DNA of 64,000 nt, taken from positions 62,001-126,000 of the forward strand of contig NZ_FUKR01000006.1 in NCBI RefSeq assembly GCF_900163835.1, given 5' to 3'. A program made the position numbers and the translations under genes. Of this stretch, positions 1 to 15,042 are shown piece after piece. How positions within the stretch are numbered: position 1 is the stretch's first letter; each line of letters opens with the position of its first letter. The notes below the pieces were generated by a model. The model saw only the letters and a program-made list of their open reading frames with translations, was not told the DNA's origin and did not search any database. This DNA comes from Mycetocola reblochoni REB411 (GTDB lineage: Bacteria > Actinomycetota > Actinomycetes > Actinomycetales > Microbacteriaceae).

Positions 1-1063
1 CGCTCTGGCCCCGCCAGACCTCGCCGGAGACGGCGTCGTTGAGCACGACCGTCGACCCGTTGACGCGGAACACCGGGGCGGTGTCGCGCTGGTCGCCGCC
101 GAGCTCGGCTCGGTGCGGTGCAGACCCCGCACAGGAGTGCAGTACCCGCGCGGCCGCGCCCCAGGCCGCGTAGTCGCAATCGCCGACCGCCACGGGTCTG
201 GCGATTCCCGCAGCACCGGCGTCGGGCGCGGTGATCTCCGCGGGGACGGTGGTGATCTCCCCACCGCCGAGGGGAACCCTCAGCAGCGCCTCGTCCGTCG
301 CCAGCAGCAGGCGGTCTCCCGCCGTGCCCGGCTGCTGGACGGCCACGACGCCCCCGGGGAGCTCGCGCTCGGCGCCCCCGGGCACGATCATGCGGTGCGC
401 ATCCCTGTCGACGACGACGACGGTGTCGCCCGCTGCTGTCAGGACGGGGTCCCCGAGGGGGCCCAGCTCGCTCGTCTCCGGCTCCCCTCCCCCCGCGTCG
501 AAGCGGAGGAGCTGCCCCGACTCCGGTGCGAGGGCGACGACCTCACCGTCCGGAAGTACGAGCGCCTGTGCGTCGTGCCCGAGCTCGGCGACGGGCTCCT
601 CGTCCGCGGCGCTGAAGCTCAGCCCGCCGTCGAGGTCGGTGATCCAGAGCCGCCCATCGGCGGGGTCGACGATGCTCAGCCTGTCCCCGCGCAGCGCGAT
701 CTGGGCGTCGGGCGGCACGTCGGCCCGCGCCCCGAGGCTCGCGTAGGAGGTGTCGACCTGCTCGAGCGAGGAGAACCCACCGTCGTGCACGAGGACGTTC
801 TCGCCGTCCTGGAGCACGTCGAGCGTCGCCGACCGGGTCGAGACGGCCGACTCCAGCTCGCCGATCTGCGCGTTCATCCTGCCGATGCGCAGCTCATCGC
901 CGTTGGTGACCCAGACGTCCCGCGGTTCCAGTTCCGGTTCGGTCACCGGAACCCCCTGGTTCGCGATCGCCAGCGCGACCGGGACGCCGATCAGGAGGAC
1001 GCTGAGCGCGGCAGAGACCGCCCGCGGACGTGCCGGCCGTGCCGACGACTGCGCTGATCCCAC
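1..1063 (-). CDS. membrane-anchored propeller/Fn3-type extracytoplasmic protein (3' part cut by window edge)
   Basis: Open reading frame of 354 codons continuing beyond base 1. It is preceded in frame by TGA (1079-1081), and GTG 1063 is the first usable start, with a GGGGGA ribosome-binding stretch just upstream. Residues about 16-34 form one membrane segment, so the rest should lie outside. That part has short repeats of the kind W-V-T-N-G-D-E-L, rich in Asp/Gly turns and beta-strands, resembling beta-propeller blades. Proteins of this layout in Microbacteriaceae are long and carry Fn3/Ig-like domains further on, but those domains are not in the window. It is the last visible gene of the FHA/kinase locus, 76 bp after the preceding stop. 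No function is known to me; a role as an outside partner of the kinase is inference. Confidence 0.75.
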   Translation of the reverse strand, partial: MGSAQSSARPARPRAVSAALSVLLIGVPVALAIANQGVPVTEPELEPRDVWVTNGDELRIGRMNAQIGELESAVSTRSATLDVLQDGENVLVHDGGFSSLEQVDTSYASLGARADVPPDAQIALRGDRLSIVDPADGRLWITDLDGGLSFSAADEEPVAELGHDAQALVLPDGEVVALAPESGQLLRFDAGGGEPETSELGPLGDPVLTAAGDTVVVVDRDAHRMIVPGGAERELPGGVVAVQQPGTAGDRLLLATDEALLRVPLGGGEITTVPAEITAPDAGAAGIARPVAVGDCDYAAWGAAARVLHSCAGSAPHRAELGGDQRDTAPVFRVNGSTVVLNDAVSGEVWRGQS

Positions 1064-1139
1064 CGGTGCGCGTCCCCCTCATGCATGAGTCGGGGCCGTC
1101 CCCCGACGGCTCCCGACGCCACGGTAACACGAGAAAACC

Positions 1140-1925
1140 TCAGCATGGCTCGCGGTCGGGCCCGTCGCCGCCTCCCCGCGTCTCAGCCGCGTCGCCGACG
1201 GCGACGCCGTCGGCCGCCGACGGCAGCAGCGCGAGGTCCTCGACGCCCACGAGCCTCGTCGACACGGCGTACTCGACCAGACGGGCCCTCCGCCCGGTCG
1301 CGATCCGGCCCGCCCCTCCCCTCAGCCCTCGCACACCGAGCCGGTCGAGCTTCTCGCACACGTTGTCGAGCTTCCGGTTGAACGCCGTCTGGGTCCATCC
1401 GAGACGCGCGGCCGCGACCGCCGACGGCGGGATCTCGCCCCGGCCAGGGCTGGGCTGCGTGAGAACGCTCTCGGCGAGGGCCACGACGAGCAACCGCTGG
1501 CTCGAGGTCAGGTGCACGGGGCCGACCGTCGTCGTCCCGACCGCCTGCGGCGCGTGCGCGTTGGCGCTGAAGTAGTCGCTACCGCCGTGGACGCTGAACT
1601 CGTACGTCGTCGACCCGGCGCTGAACAGCACGTGCAGGACGGGGAAGACGAGGGGCAGCCGGGCACCCGGCGCGAGCCAGGCCTGCACCTGCCCCGAGGC
1701 GTCGGTCACCGTCGCCGAGAGCAGCGTGCCGATGTTGCTCAGCCACCACAGTCCGCCCTCCTCCCCGATGGCGAGGAACCGCCGGTGCAGGAACGGGTTC
1801 TCGTCGATGACGAGGTCGGCCTCCCTGCCGATGTAGAAGGTCTCCCCCTCGCGCGCCTCGTACCACTCGTCGAGGAACTCGATGCGCGGCCGCGTCGCCG
1901 CACGGGTGGTCCGCGCCTGGCTCAC
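1140..1925 (-). CDS. FHA-like domain protein with C-terminal winged helix
   Basis: 261 residues. The chosen GTG start (1925) overlaps the kinase stop as GTGA, which indicates translational coupling; GTG 1931 is an alternative. Residues about 15-115 look like a degenerate FHA beta-sandwich: F-Y-I-G-R-E near the start and E-N-P-F-L-H-R-R-F where a normal FHA has S-R-x-H, so phosphothreonine binding is uncertain. Residues about 140-235 form a helical segment with W-T-Q-T-A-F-N-R-K-L, like a winged-helix DNA-binding or dimerisation domain. It lies between the kinase and the propeller protein, so it may be a kinase-controlled adaptor or regulator. The domain reading is mine; the family has no established function that I can cite. 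Confidence 0.75.
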   Translation of the reverse strand: MSQARTTRAATRPRIEFLDEWYEAREGETFYIGREADLVIDENPFLHRRFLAIGEEGGLWWLSNIGTLLSATVTDASGQVQAWLAPGARLPLVFPVLHVLFSAGSTTYEFSVHGGSDYFSANAHAPQAVGTTTVGPVHLTSSQRLLVVALAESVLTQPSPGRGEIPPSAVAAARLGWTQTAFNRKLDNVCEKLDRLGVRGLRGGAGRIATGRRARLVEYAVSTRLVGVEDLALLPSAADGVAVGDAAETRGGGDGPDREPC

Positions 1926-3526
1926 AGGCACATGGTCAACGGTTCCGCCGACAGGCGCCCGCTTCGATTGATCTGAATCTGTAGACACAGTTCTCCTTCC
2001 GGGTTCACATCGGTCAGCGTCAGCGAGGTCTCGTCGAGGAGTCGAGGCTCCGCCAGGCCCCCGCCGTCGTCGGTCCTCCTGACCAGGTACTTGTCCCCGC
2101 TGCGAGGGTCGGGGTTGCGCCAGCTGAAGCGGACCTCGGTGCCGTCCTCGCTGGGCGTGACGTCGCCCGACTGGGCGTCGGGGACGACGACGACCACGGT
2201 CGGCGCCTGCCGGGCCTCGACCTCCGGCAGCGCGGGCGGTGCGACGGCACCCCAGATCAGGGCGACGGCGCATCCGATGATGACGACGACGACCGCCGCG
2301 GACGTCAGCACGACGCGCCGCACGGGGTGGCTTTCGGGGCGGACACCCGCAGCACCCGGCGACGCCGCCGTCGTGTTGGCCCCGCGCCCCGCGGCGCTCC
2401 CCCCACCCCTGGCCCTCCGCGTCGTCGCCCCGTCGTCACCGTCGGGGCCGGCGGCACCGGACTCGTCGCCCACGCGCGGCGGCGAGGCACGGAAGACGGT
2501 CCGCTCCGGGCCGCGAGTACGCTGCGTCACGGGCGCGCCGTCCGCGTCGGGCGCCTCGTCCGGCCGGACCTCGTGCGGAGACCTCACCCGCGTGGGAGCC
2601 GCGTCCGCGCCCACGCGGTCGTCCGCCGCTGGCACGCGGTCGAGGAGGGCCTGCGGCACGTCGATGGGCGTCGGCGCATGGTCGAGCTCCAGCTCGATCC
2701 GTTGCAGGGCACGGGCGAACTCGACGGCACCGGCGAATCGGTCCTCCGGCCGACGGGCGAGCCCCCTGCTGAGGACGGCCACGAGCGTCAGGGGGATGTC
2801 GTCCCTCCCGATCGGCTCGACCATCCCCCGCTCGATGCGGGAGATCAGGTCGACGCTGCCGTTGGGCCCTCCCAGCCGCTCGAAGGGCGTGCGCGCGGCG
2901 AGCACGGTGTACATGGTCGCGGCGAGGGAGAACACGTCGCTGCGGACATCGGGGGCACTCGAGTCGTCGAACACCTCGGCCGGGGACCAGGGGATCGACA
3001 TGCCGACCGCGTCGGCACCGCGCTCGCGCTCCTCGCCGAACGCCGAGGAGATGCCGAAGTCCGTCAGTGCCGGCCAGCCGTAGTCGGTGCTGAGCACGTT
3101 GGCCGGCTTGATGTCCCTGTGCAGGATGCCGGCCGCGTGTGCGGTGGCGACCGCGGAGGACAGTCGGACCCCGGTGCGCAGCGTCTCGGCCACGCCGAGC
3201 CCGCCGCGACGGTAGCGCTGCGCGAGTGTGGGGCCCGCGACGTACTCCATGACGATGTACGGCCGCCCGTCCGGTGCCACGTCGGCCGTGTAGATGGTGA
3301 CGATGTACGGGTGGGCCGAGAGCTGCGCCATGACGTTCGCCTCGGCCACGAACGCCTCTCGCCCCGACTCGGACAGCTCGTCGGCGTTCAGCACCTTGAC
3401 CGCCACCTCGCGGCGGGGCAGCTCCTGCCGGTAGAGGTACACGTCGCTGAAGCCGCCCGAACCGAGCAGCCGGATGAAGCTGAGCCCGGGGATCTCCGGC
3501 GGCGTGGGAACAGACCTCCGCGACAT
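1922..3526 (-). CDS. transmembrane serine/threonine protein kinase (PknB-type) with extracytoplasmic domain
   Basis: 534 residues. The start ATG 3526 forms an ATGA overlap with the upstream FHA gene; an in-frame ATG at 3577 lies inside that gene and is unlikely. The kinase domain covers about 14-285: glycine loop G-S-G-G-F-S at 22-27, Lys44, catalytic H-R-D at 136-138, D-F-G at 156-158, and S-P-A-E in place of APE. All catalytic residues are present, so the kinase should be active. A Pro/Ala/Arg-rich linker follows, then one membrane helix (405-428) and a 106-residue outside domain that looks like one Fn3 module. That domain is unusual compared with the PASTA repeats of PknB. The gene is coupled to FHA genes on both sides, which are the likely phosphorylation targets. 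Confidence 0.93.
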   Translation of the reverse strand: MSRRSVPTPPEIPGLSFIRLLGSGGFSDVYLYRQELPRREVAVKVLNADELSESGREAFVAEANVMAQLSAHPYIVTIYTADVAPDGRPYIVMEYVAGPTLAQRYRRGGLGVAETLRTGVRLSSAVATAHAAGILHRDIKPANVLSTDYGWPALTDFGISSAFGEERERGADAVGMSIPWSPAEVFDDSSAPDVRSDVFSLAATMYTVLAARTPFERLGGPNGSVDLISRIERGMVEPIGRDDIPLTLVAVLSRGLARRPEDRFAGAVEFARALQRIELELDHAPTPIDVPQALLDRVPAADDRVGADAAPTRVRSPHEVRPDEAPDADGAPVTQRTRGPERTVFRASPPRVGDESGAAGPDGDDGATTRRARGGGSAAGRGANTTAASPGAAGVRPESHPVRRVVLTSAAVVVVIIGCAVALIWGAVAPPALPEVEARQAPTVVVVVPDAQSGDVTPSEDGTEVRFSWRNPDPRSGDKYLVRRTDDGGGLAEPRLLDETSLTLTDVNPEGELCLQIQINRSGRLSAEPLTMCL

Positions 3527-4953
3527 CACTCCGCCTCGACGCGCAGCTCGACGCCGCCGCCGAGGTCGATCCTGCACGGCGAGATGATGGGCGTCGCCTC
3601 GCCCGCACGGAGGCTCAGAGGGGGCTTGCCGTCGGCGAGGACCCGCGTGCCGTTGCTCGAGTGCAGGTCGGTGACGACGACCGTGCCCCCCTCGGCCGCG
3701 ATCCGGACATGGCTGCGCGAGATGTCGTCACCGCCGACGACGACGAGCTGCGCCGGCGTTCCACCGGCATCCGCCGGGATGCTCGGCGCACGGCCGAGGA
3801 TGATCGCGGAGTCGACGACCCGCCGCGCGCCGCCGGGCAGGACGAGCGCATACCGCGGCCGTTCGCGGACCAGTCGCCGCCGCGCCTCGCCCCTGGCCGC
3901 TCGCAGATGGGTGGCGAGCTGGGTCCGACCGTCGTGTTCGCCGATCCGGATGCGGTCGAGGGCGGCGGGCAACGCGGGCCGCAGCGATGCACGGACGGGC
4001 GGGTCCACGACGGGCGAGCCCGCGCCGGGATCCGCCGCGCCGGGATCCGCCGGGACGGGATCCGCTGGGACGGGGTCCGCCGGGACGGGGCCGATCGCGG
4101 AGGCGCGGGAGTCCTCTGCCGTGCCCTCCGCCGCCGGGGGGCTCACCGGTGCACCCGCGTGCGCCGTCGCCACGGCCTCCGCCGCGAGGGCGTCGATGGC
4201 GGAAACACGGGCGACACCGTCCGCAGGGGTGAGCGGTTCGACGCGCGTGCGAGCGAGATCCTCATCGATCCCCTCCGAGCTGCCGCCGGGCCCGCCATCG
4301 CGCGCCGGGCCGCGGCGCCTCCCGCCGTCGTCCGCCTGTCCCGCCGCGCCGGAACGGGCTCCCTGACCTCCGCCAGGACTCCCCCCGCCCGAGCCGCCGT
4401 CGCCGTCCCGGCCGACGCCATTGGCCCCTCCGCCGTCGTCATCGGTCCCGTCGCCGTTTCGACCGGTTCCCCCGCCGTCGCCATCGGTCTCTCCACCGAC
4501 GGGAACGGCGAACGCCGAGGCCCAGGCGACACCATCGCCCAACGGCAGCAGCTCACCCGCACGCTCCGCCCCCACGGCGTCCTCCGCCGACGCCGCACCA
4601 CCGATCACGTGGGTCCGCGGCTCGAGGCGCCGTTCCGCCCACCCGATGAGTGGACCCGCCTCGTCGAGTTCGGGCTCCCGCGCCTCTCGCAGGATCCAGA
4701 TCGGCCCCGCCCCACGATGCAGCAGTCGGGCGCCGCGTTCGTCGCGGAGAACGATGACGAAGTCGAGCAGGGTGGCGATTCCGCCCGGCGCGAGTGCGTC
4801 GATCACCGAGGCGGGGTCTGTCGCCGCCGCGATACCCGCGGCCGTCGCCGCCGCCGTGGCCGGCCCGGCGCCGCGAACCGCGACGAGCCGCTCGGCGCCG
4901 ACGACAAGCAACCACTCGCCGGGCGCAGCCGGCCGATACTCGCACACGGTCAT
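3526..4953 (-). CDS. FHA domain protein with long low-complexity linker
   Basis: 475 residues from ATG 4953, which has a GAGG ribosome site 5-8 nt upstream; in-frame ATGs further up to 5064 lack this. Residues 1-155 form a globular domain I do not recognise. Residues about 165-340 are a Gly/Asp/Ala/Pro-rich linker that includes a pentapeptide repeat of the type P-V-P-A-D. The C-terminal about 95 residues are a clear FHA domain: G-R-A-P-S, then S-R-S-H, then S-S-N-G-T, the three conserved phosphothreonine-binding stretches. It is translationally coupled (ATGA) to the kinase downstream, making it a probable substrate or docking partner of that kinase. No membrane segment is seen. Confidence 0.88.
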   Translation of the reverse strand: MTVCEYRPAAPGEWLLVVGAERLVAVRGAGPATAAATAAGIAAATDPASVIDALAPGGIATLLDFVIVLRDERGARLLHRGAGPIWILREAREPELDEAGPLIGWAERRLEPRTHVIGGAASAEDAVGAERAGELLPLGDGVAWASAFAVPVGGETDGDGGGTGRNGDGTDDDGGGANGVGRDGDGGSGGGSPGGGQGARSGAAGQADDGGRRRGPARDGGPGGSSEGIDEDLARTRVEPLTPADGVARVSAIDALAAEAVATAHAGAPVSPPAAEGTAEDSRASAIGPVPADPVPADPVPADPGAADPGAGSPVVDPPVRASLRPALPAALDRIRIGEHDGRTQLATHLRAARGEARRRLVRERPRYALVLPGGARRVVDSAIILGRAPSIPADAGGTPAQLVVVGGDDISRSHVRIAAEGGTVVVTDLHSSNGTRVLADGKPPLSLRAGEATPIISPCRIDLGGGVELRVEAE

Positions 4954-5042
4954 AGATCCCTCGTTCTCGCCCGCTCCGCCCCCACGGGGCGTGAGTCTGC
5001 TGCCATAGTAGCCAGAAAGATGAGCAGTCATCACCTTCCCTG

Positions 5043-5228
5043 TCAGTAGGCGCCACCAGGCCAACGGTCATGCCGTCGCGCGAGGGCGAGGCACACGATG
5101 ACGAGCAGCACGACGACGAACAAAAGAGGACGGCGAGCACGACCACCGACTCGGCGGCTGGCAGAAAGCGCGGCGGGCCCGCCGACGGATGGCGTGCCGC
5201 CCGGACGCACGATGACGGGGAGCCGCAT
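5043..5228 (-). CDS. possible small membrane protein (or 3' part of a frameshifted gene)
   Basis: 61 codons from ATG 5228, the only standard start in a frame that stays open up to 5360. It has a strongly hydrophobic segment (about residues 35-49, L-L-F-V-V-V-L-L-V-I-V) followed by Arg/His residues, as in a tail-anchored small protein. It lies 89 bp upstream of the FHA gene on the same strand. Because the frame is open well before the ATG and a start-bearing ORF in another frame (5324-5506) sits just upstream, it may instead be the second half of a frameshifted gene. No homologous family recognised. Confidence 0.35.
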   Translation of the reverse strand: MRLPVIVRPGGTPSVGGPAALSASRRVGGRARRPLLFVVVLLVIVCLALARRHDRWPGGAY

Positions 5229-5323
5229 GGGCTCCCCGTCATCCTCCGCCGCGCCGAGCCCCCACTCGTCCGCGACGTTGGGAACCGCCCCGAGCCCACC
5301 CCCATGGACACCGGGGCGGTCGT

Positions 5324-5506
5324 CTATCGATCGCCAGAGTCGAACCGCGGCCGCAGCGATTCAGCCGCCGCCGGGCACAACACGTCGCGGCCCGCCGTCG
5401 AACACCGCGGCTCGCTTTGTTCCCCGGGGAACGCATCGCCGATCATCGGCAGCTCGCGCAGTCTGATGCGCGAGCGGATTCCGATGGACTCGATCGGTGC
5501 GGACAC
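5324..5506 (-). CDS. short hypothetical ORF, possible N-terminal part of a frameshifted gene
   Basis: 60 residues from GTG 5506, with a good GGGAGAG ribosome-binding site about 6 nt upstream. The peptide has no membrane segment or known motif and contains two Cys. It ends 18 nt inside the upstream open stretch of the next ORF's frame, so a one-base shift between 5324 and 5360 would join the two into a protein of roughly 150 residues with a C-terminal membrane anchor. Whether it is a real short gene, a sequencing error or a decayed gene cannot be decided here. Confidence 0.3.
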   Translation of the reverse strand: MSAPIESIGIRSRIRLRELPMIGDAFPGEQSEPRCSTAGRDVLCPAAAESLRPRFDSGDR

Positions 5507-5570
5507 GATGACTCTCCCGAGGGCTTGTTCTTGACGATGGCCCCACGCTAACGAGCGCGTCGCGTCCTGA

Positions 5571-5592
5571 GAATGGGCAGCGCTACCCATTC
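5571..5592. promoter_or_regulatory. 22-bp near-palindrome, operator or weak hairpin
   Basis: Arms GAATGGG and CCCATTC around a central AGCGCT, with one mismatched pair. It sits 19 nt past the stop of the hypothetical gene ending at 5611 and about 65 nt upstream of GTG 5506, near a TAGCGT hexamer. There is no T-run after it, so an operator is as likely as a terminator. Confidence 0.4.
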
Positions 5593-5610
5593 CTGACCGG
5601 CGCGATCCGG

Positions 5611-6270
5611 TCAGCTGCCGAACAGCGTCGCGACGATGTCTCCCGTGTAGTTGGTCGGCCCGAAGTTGACCCAGTCCGTTGCCAGCCACACGCCGTCCCT
5701 GACCACGTGGTTCTCGCCGCCCGCGCCCTGCTCCCAGCTCTCCGAGTGGGAGCACCGCGAACCGTCCCCGTCGTCCGAGCACTCGAAGCCGAGCGCGCCC
5801 AGCCGCGCCAGCACGGCGTCCTGTGTCTCGGGGCTCACGACGGTGACGTTCGTGTTCAGGCCGTACTCCCCCGCGCCTCCCCACGCGCAGTGCAGCGTCG
5901 GGTTGTCCTGGATGAGCTGCTGGAGCTCGGGGTCATCGGTGCCGAGCGAGCCGGACACGGAGGGGTCGTTGAGCGGCAGACCCGTCGAGGTCAAGAACTC
6001 GAGCATCGCCGGGGAGTAGAGCTGAGTGCAGTCCTCGGGGATCACCACGACCGGCCGGGCCGACCCGGCGTCGGCGGGCGCGGCCCTCGAGGCGGTCGCC
6101 GTCGGAGCCGCCGTCGCCGGAGCCGCCGAGGTCTGGCCCTGCTGCGCGAGCACGGTGCCGACGACCGCACCCGCGGCGAGGGCGACGACGGCGAGCAGCG
6201 CACCGACACCGATCAGTGCGCGTCGTGAACGCCGGGTCGGCGCGGAGCCGGAGGAACGGGGTGAGCTCAT
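5611..6270 (-). CDS. hypothetical membrane-anchored or secreted protein
   Basis: 219 residues. Start ATG 6270 is preferred over ATG 6276 because a TACCGT hexamer ends 6 nt before it, fitting a leaderless transcript. An Arg-rich N-terminus is followed by one hydrophobic helix (about 18-40), then an Ala/Thr/Pro-rich spacer, then a mixed domain with four Cys (D-C-T, H-C-A-W, F-E-C-S, R-C-S), which may form two disulfides outside the cell. The last third reads like a small lipoprotein-type domain, but I do not recognise the family. It is a single gene on the same strand as, and downstream of, rpoC, from which a strong hairpin separates it. Confidence 0.75.
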   Translation of the reverse strand: MSSPRSSGSAPTRRSRRALIGVGALLAVVALAAGAVVGTVLAQQGQTSAAPATAAPTATASRAAPADAGSARPVVVIPEDCTQLYSPAMLEFLTSTGLPLNDPSVSGSLGTDDPELQQLIQDNPTLHCAWGGAGEYGLNTNVTVVSPETQDAVLARLGALGFECSDDGDGSRCSHSESWEQGAGGENHVVRDGVWLATDWVNFGPTNYTGDIVATLFGS

Positions 6271-6310
6271 ACCCATACGGTACCGGGACGGCCCGCGACA
6301 TGCGGGACGC

Positions 6311-6350
6311 GACAGGGCCCCGCACCGTCGAAACGGTGCGGGGCCCTGTC
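6311..6350 (-). terminator. terminator after rpoC
   Basis: Perfect 17-bp inverted repeat with a 6-nt loop (arms 6311-6327 and 6334-6350), 14 nt past the rpoC stop. No U-tract follows, as is common in actinobacteria. Confidence 0.85.
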
Positions 6351-6363
6351 GTGGACGGACGGA

Positions 6364-10242
<3,879 letters not shown>

Positions 10243-10289
10243 TGCTTCTCCTCAGGAAGAAAGTTCTGAATTCTTAGTCGTGGCCAGGA

Positions 10290-13781
<3,492 letters not shown>

Positions 13782-13993
13782 GGAAATAACCTCCGTGGGG
13801 CCCCGTCGGGCCTCGATACTATGAGTAATGGAGAACTCACCAGACCCCGCAGTGACCTGCGGGCCCCGCGATGCCGGGGAACACGGGAACCACAACGCTC
13901 GGCGCGACAAACATCGCCTGTTGTTCTGGTCCCTCGCTCACCGGGCCGACCGCAATATGAAGGCATGGGGGATGTCTAGGAGCGCAAACATCA

Positions 13994-14022
13994 ACTATAT
14001 GCGCGGCGAGTCGCGATGTCCA
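13994..14022 (-). promoter_or_regulatory. rpoBC promoter
   Basis: On the minus strand TGGACA (14022-14017), a 17-bp spacer and TATAGT (13999-13994), each one mismatch from the vegetative consensus. A second TAGTAT hexamer lies closer to the gene (13822-13817) without a clear -35. The rest of the 320-bp gap between rpoB and the next gene holds only leader sequence and the divergent promoter. Confidence 0.7.
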
Positions 14023-14030
14023 CCCCTTCC

Positions 14031-14059
14031 TTGACCTGCCCCGCGATGTCCGGTATATG
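14031..14059 (+). promoter_or_regulatory. promoter of the spermidine-synthase-like gene
   Basis: TTGACC (14031-14036), 17-bp spacer, TATATG (14054-14059), 8 bp from the rpoBC -35, so the two promoters are back to back. A further TAGAGT hexamer at 14090-14095 ends 6 nt before GTG 14102 and could give a leaderless transcript. Confidence 0.65.
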
Positions 14060-14101
14060 TCGCGCGGATCAGTCGGCGCCCGACGCGGGTAGAGTGCTCG
14101 C

Positions 14102-14959
14102 GTGACACAGAATCCCCAGGTCCGGCTGTCCGTCAGCGGCCTCATCGCCAGCGTCGAGCCCGACCGCTTCGTCGACGGGGGGATGCAGCTCGTCGTCGAC
14201 GGCACCCCCCAGTCGCACGTGAACACCGCCGAGCCGCGCGAGCTGTTCTTCGAGTACATCCAGCGCATGGGCCACGTCATCGACGAGATCGGCCGCGAGG
14301 GCGAGCCGATCACCGCGGTGCACCTGGGCGCGGGCGCGCTCACCCTCCCCCGCTACATCGAGGCGACCAGGCCGGGCAGCAGGCAGCAGGTGGTCGAGCT
14401 CGAGCGCGAGCTCGTCGACCTGGTGAGGGAGACGATCCCGTGGGACCGGCGCGCGAACATCCGCGTGAGGTACGGCGACGCCCGCGAGGTGCTCGACCGG
14501 CTGCCCGCGGGCCTGCACGGCAGTGCCGACCTCGTCGTCGTCGACATCTTCTCCGGGGCGCGCACCCCCGCGCACGTGACCAGCACCGAGTTCTACGCGC
14601 TCGCGGCGCGGCTGCTCGCCCCCGAGGGCATCATCGTCGTCAACGTGGCCGACGGGGCCGGCCTCCGCTTCGCCAGGGGCCAGGCCGCGACGCTGCGGGG
14701 CGTCGTGTCCGAGGTCGCCGCCCTCGCCGAGACGCAGGTGCTGAAGGGCAGGCGCTTCGGCAACGTCGTGCTCATCGGCTCGAACGCCCCCCTTCCGCTC
14801 GACTACATCCCGCGGCTCCTCGCGAGCGGGCCGCACCCGGCCAAGGCCGTGTCCGGCGAGGAGATGGACGACTTCATCGGCAGAGCCCTCCCCGTCAGTG
14901 ACGAGACGGCGATCCCCTCCCCTCCGCCGGGGCGGAACGTGTTCCAGGTCCGCGGCTAG
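14102..14959 (+). CDS. spermidine synthase-like (PABS-type) methyltransferase-fold protein
   Basis: 285 residues, GTG start. A Rossmann methyltransferase fold is visible: H-L-G-A-G-A-L-T-L-P-R near residue 75 (nucleotide-binding loop), V-V-E-L-E-R-E-L-V at the second strand with its acidic residue, Y-G-D-A-R-E, and V-V-V-D-I-F-S-G-A (acidic catalytic region). This is the arrangement of the spermidine/spermine synthase family, but actinobacterial members of this short type are annotated only as spermidine synthase-like and the substrate is unknown. It is monocistronic, divergent from rpoB and bounded by a strong terminator. Polyamine synthesis is possible; another SAM- or dcSAM-dependent transfer is equally open. 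Confidence 0.85.
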   Translation: MTQNPQVRLSVSGLIASVEPDRFVDGGMQLVVDGTPQSHVNTAEPRELFFEYIQRMGHVIDEIGREGEPITAVHLGAGALTLPRYIEATRPGSRQQVVELERELVDLVRETIPWDRRANIRVRYGDAREVLDRLPAGLHGSADLVVVDIFSGARTPAHVTSTEFYALAARLLAPEGIIVVNVADGAGLRFARGQAATLRGVVSEVAALAETQVLKGRRFGNVVLIGSNAPLPLDYIPRLLASGPHPAKAVSGEEMDDFIGRALPVSDETAIPSPPPGRNVFQVRG

Positions 14960-14990
14960 CACCGCCGGGCGCCCGCGATCCCGACGAGAC

Positions 14991-15028
14991 GACGACGCCC
15001 CGCCCGGTCGACCGGGCGGGGCGTCGTC
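14991..15028. terminator. bidirectional terminator
   Basis: Perfect 17-bp arms (14991-15007, 15012-15028) around a TCGA loop, between two convergent genes ending at 14959 and 15043. Confidence 0.85.
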
Positions 15029-15042
15029 ACGGCGGCGCGGGC

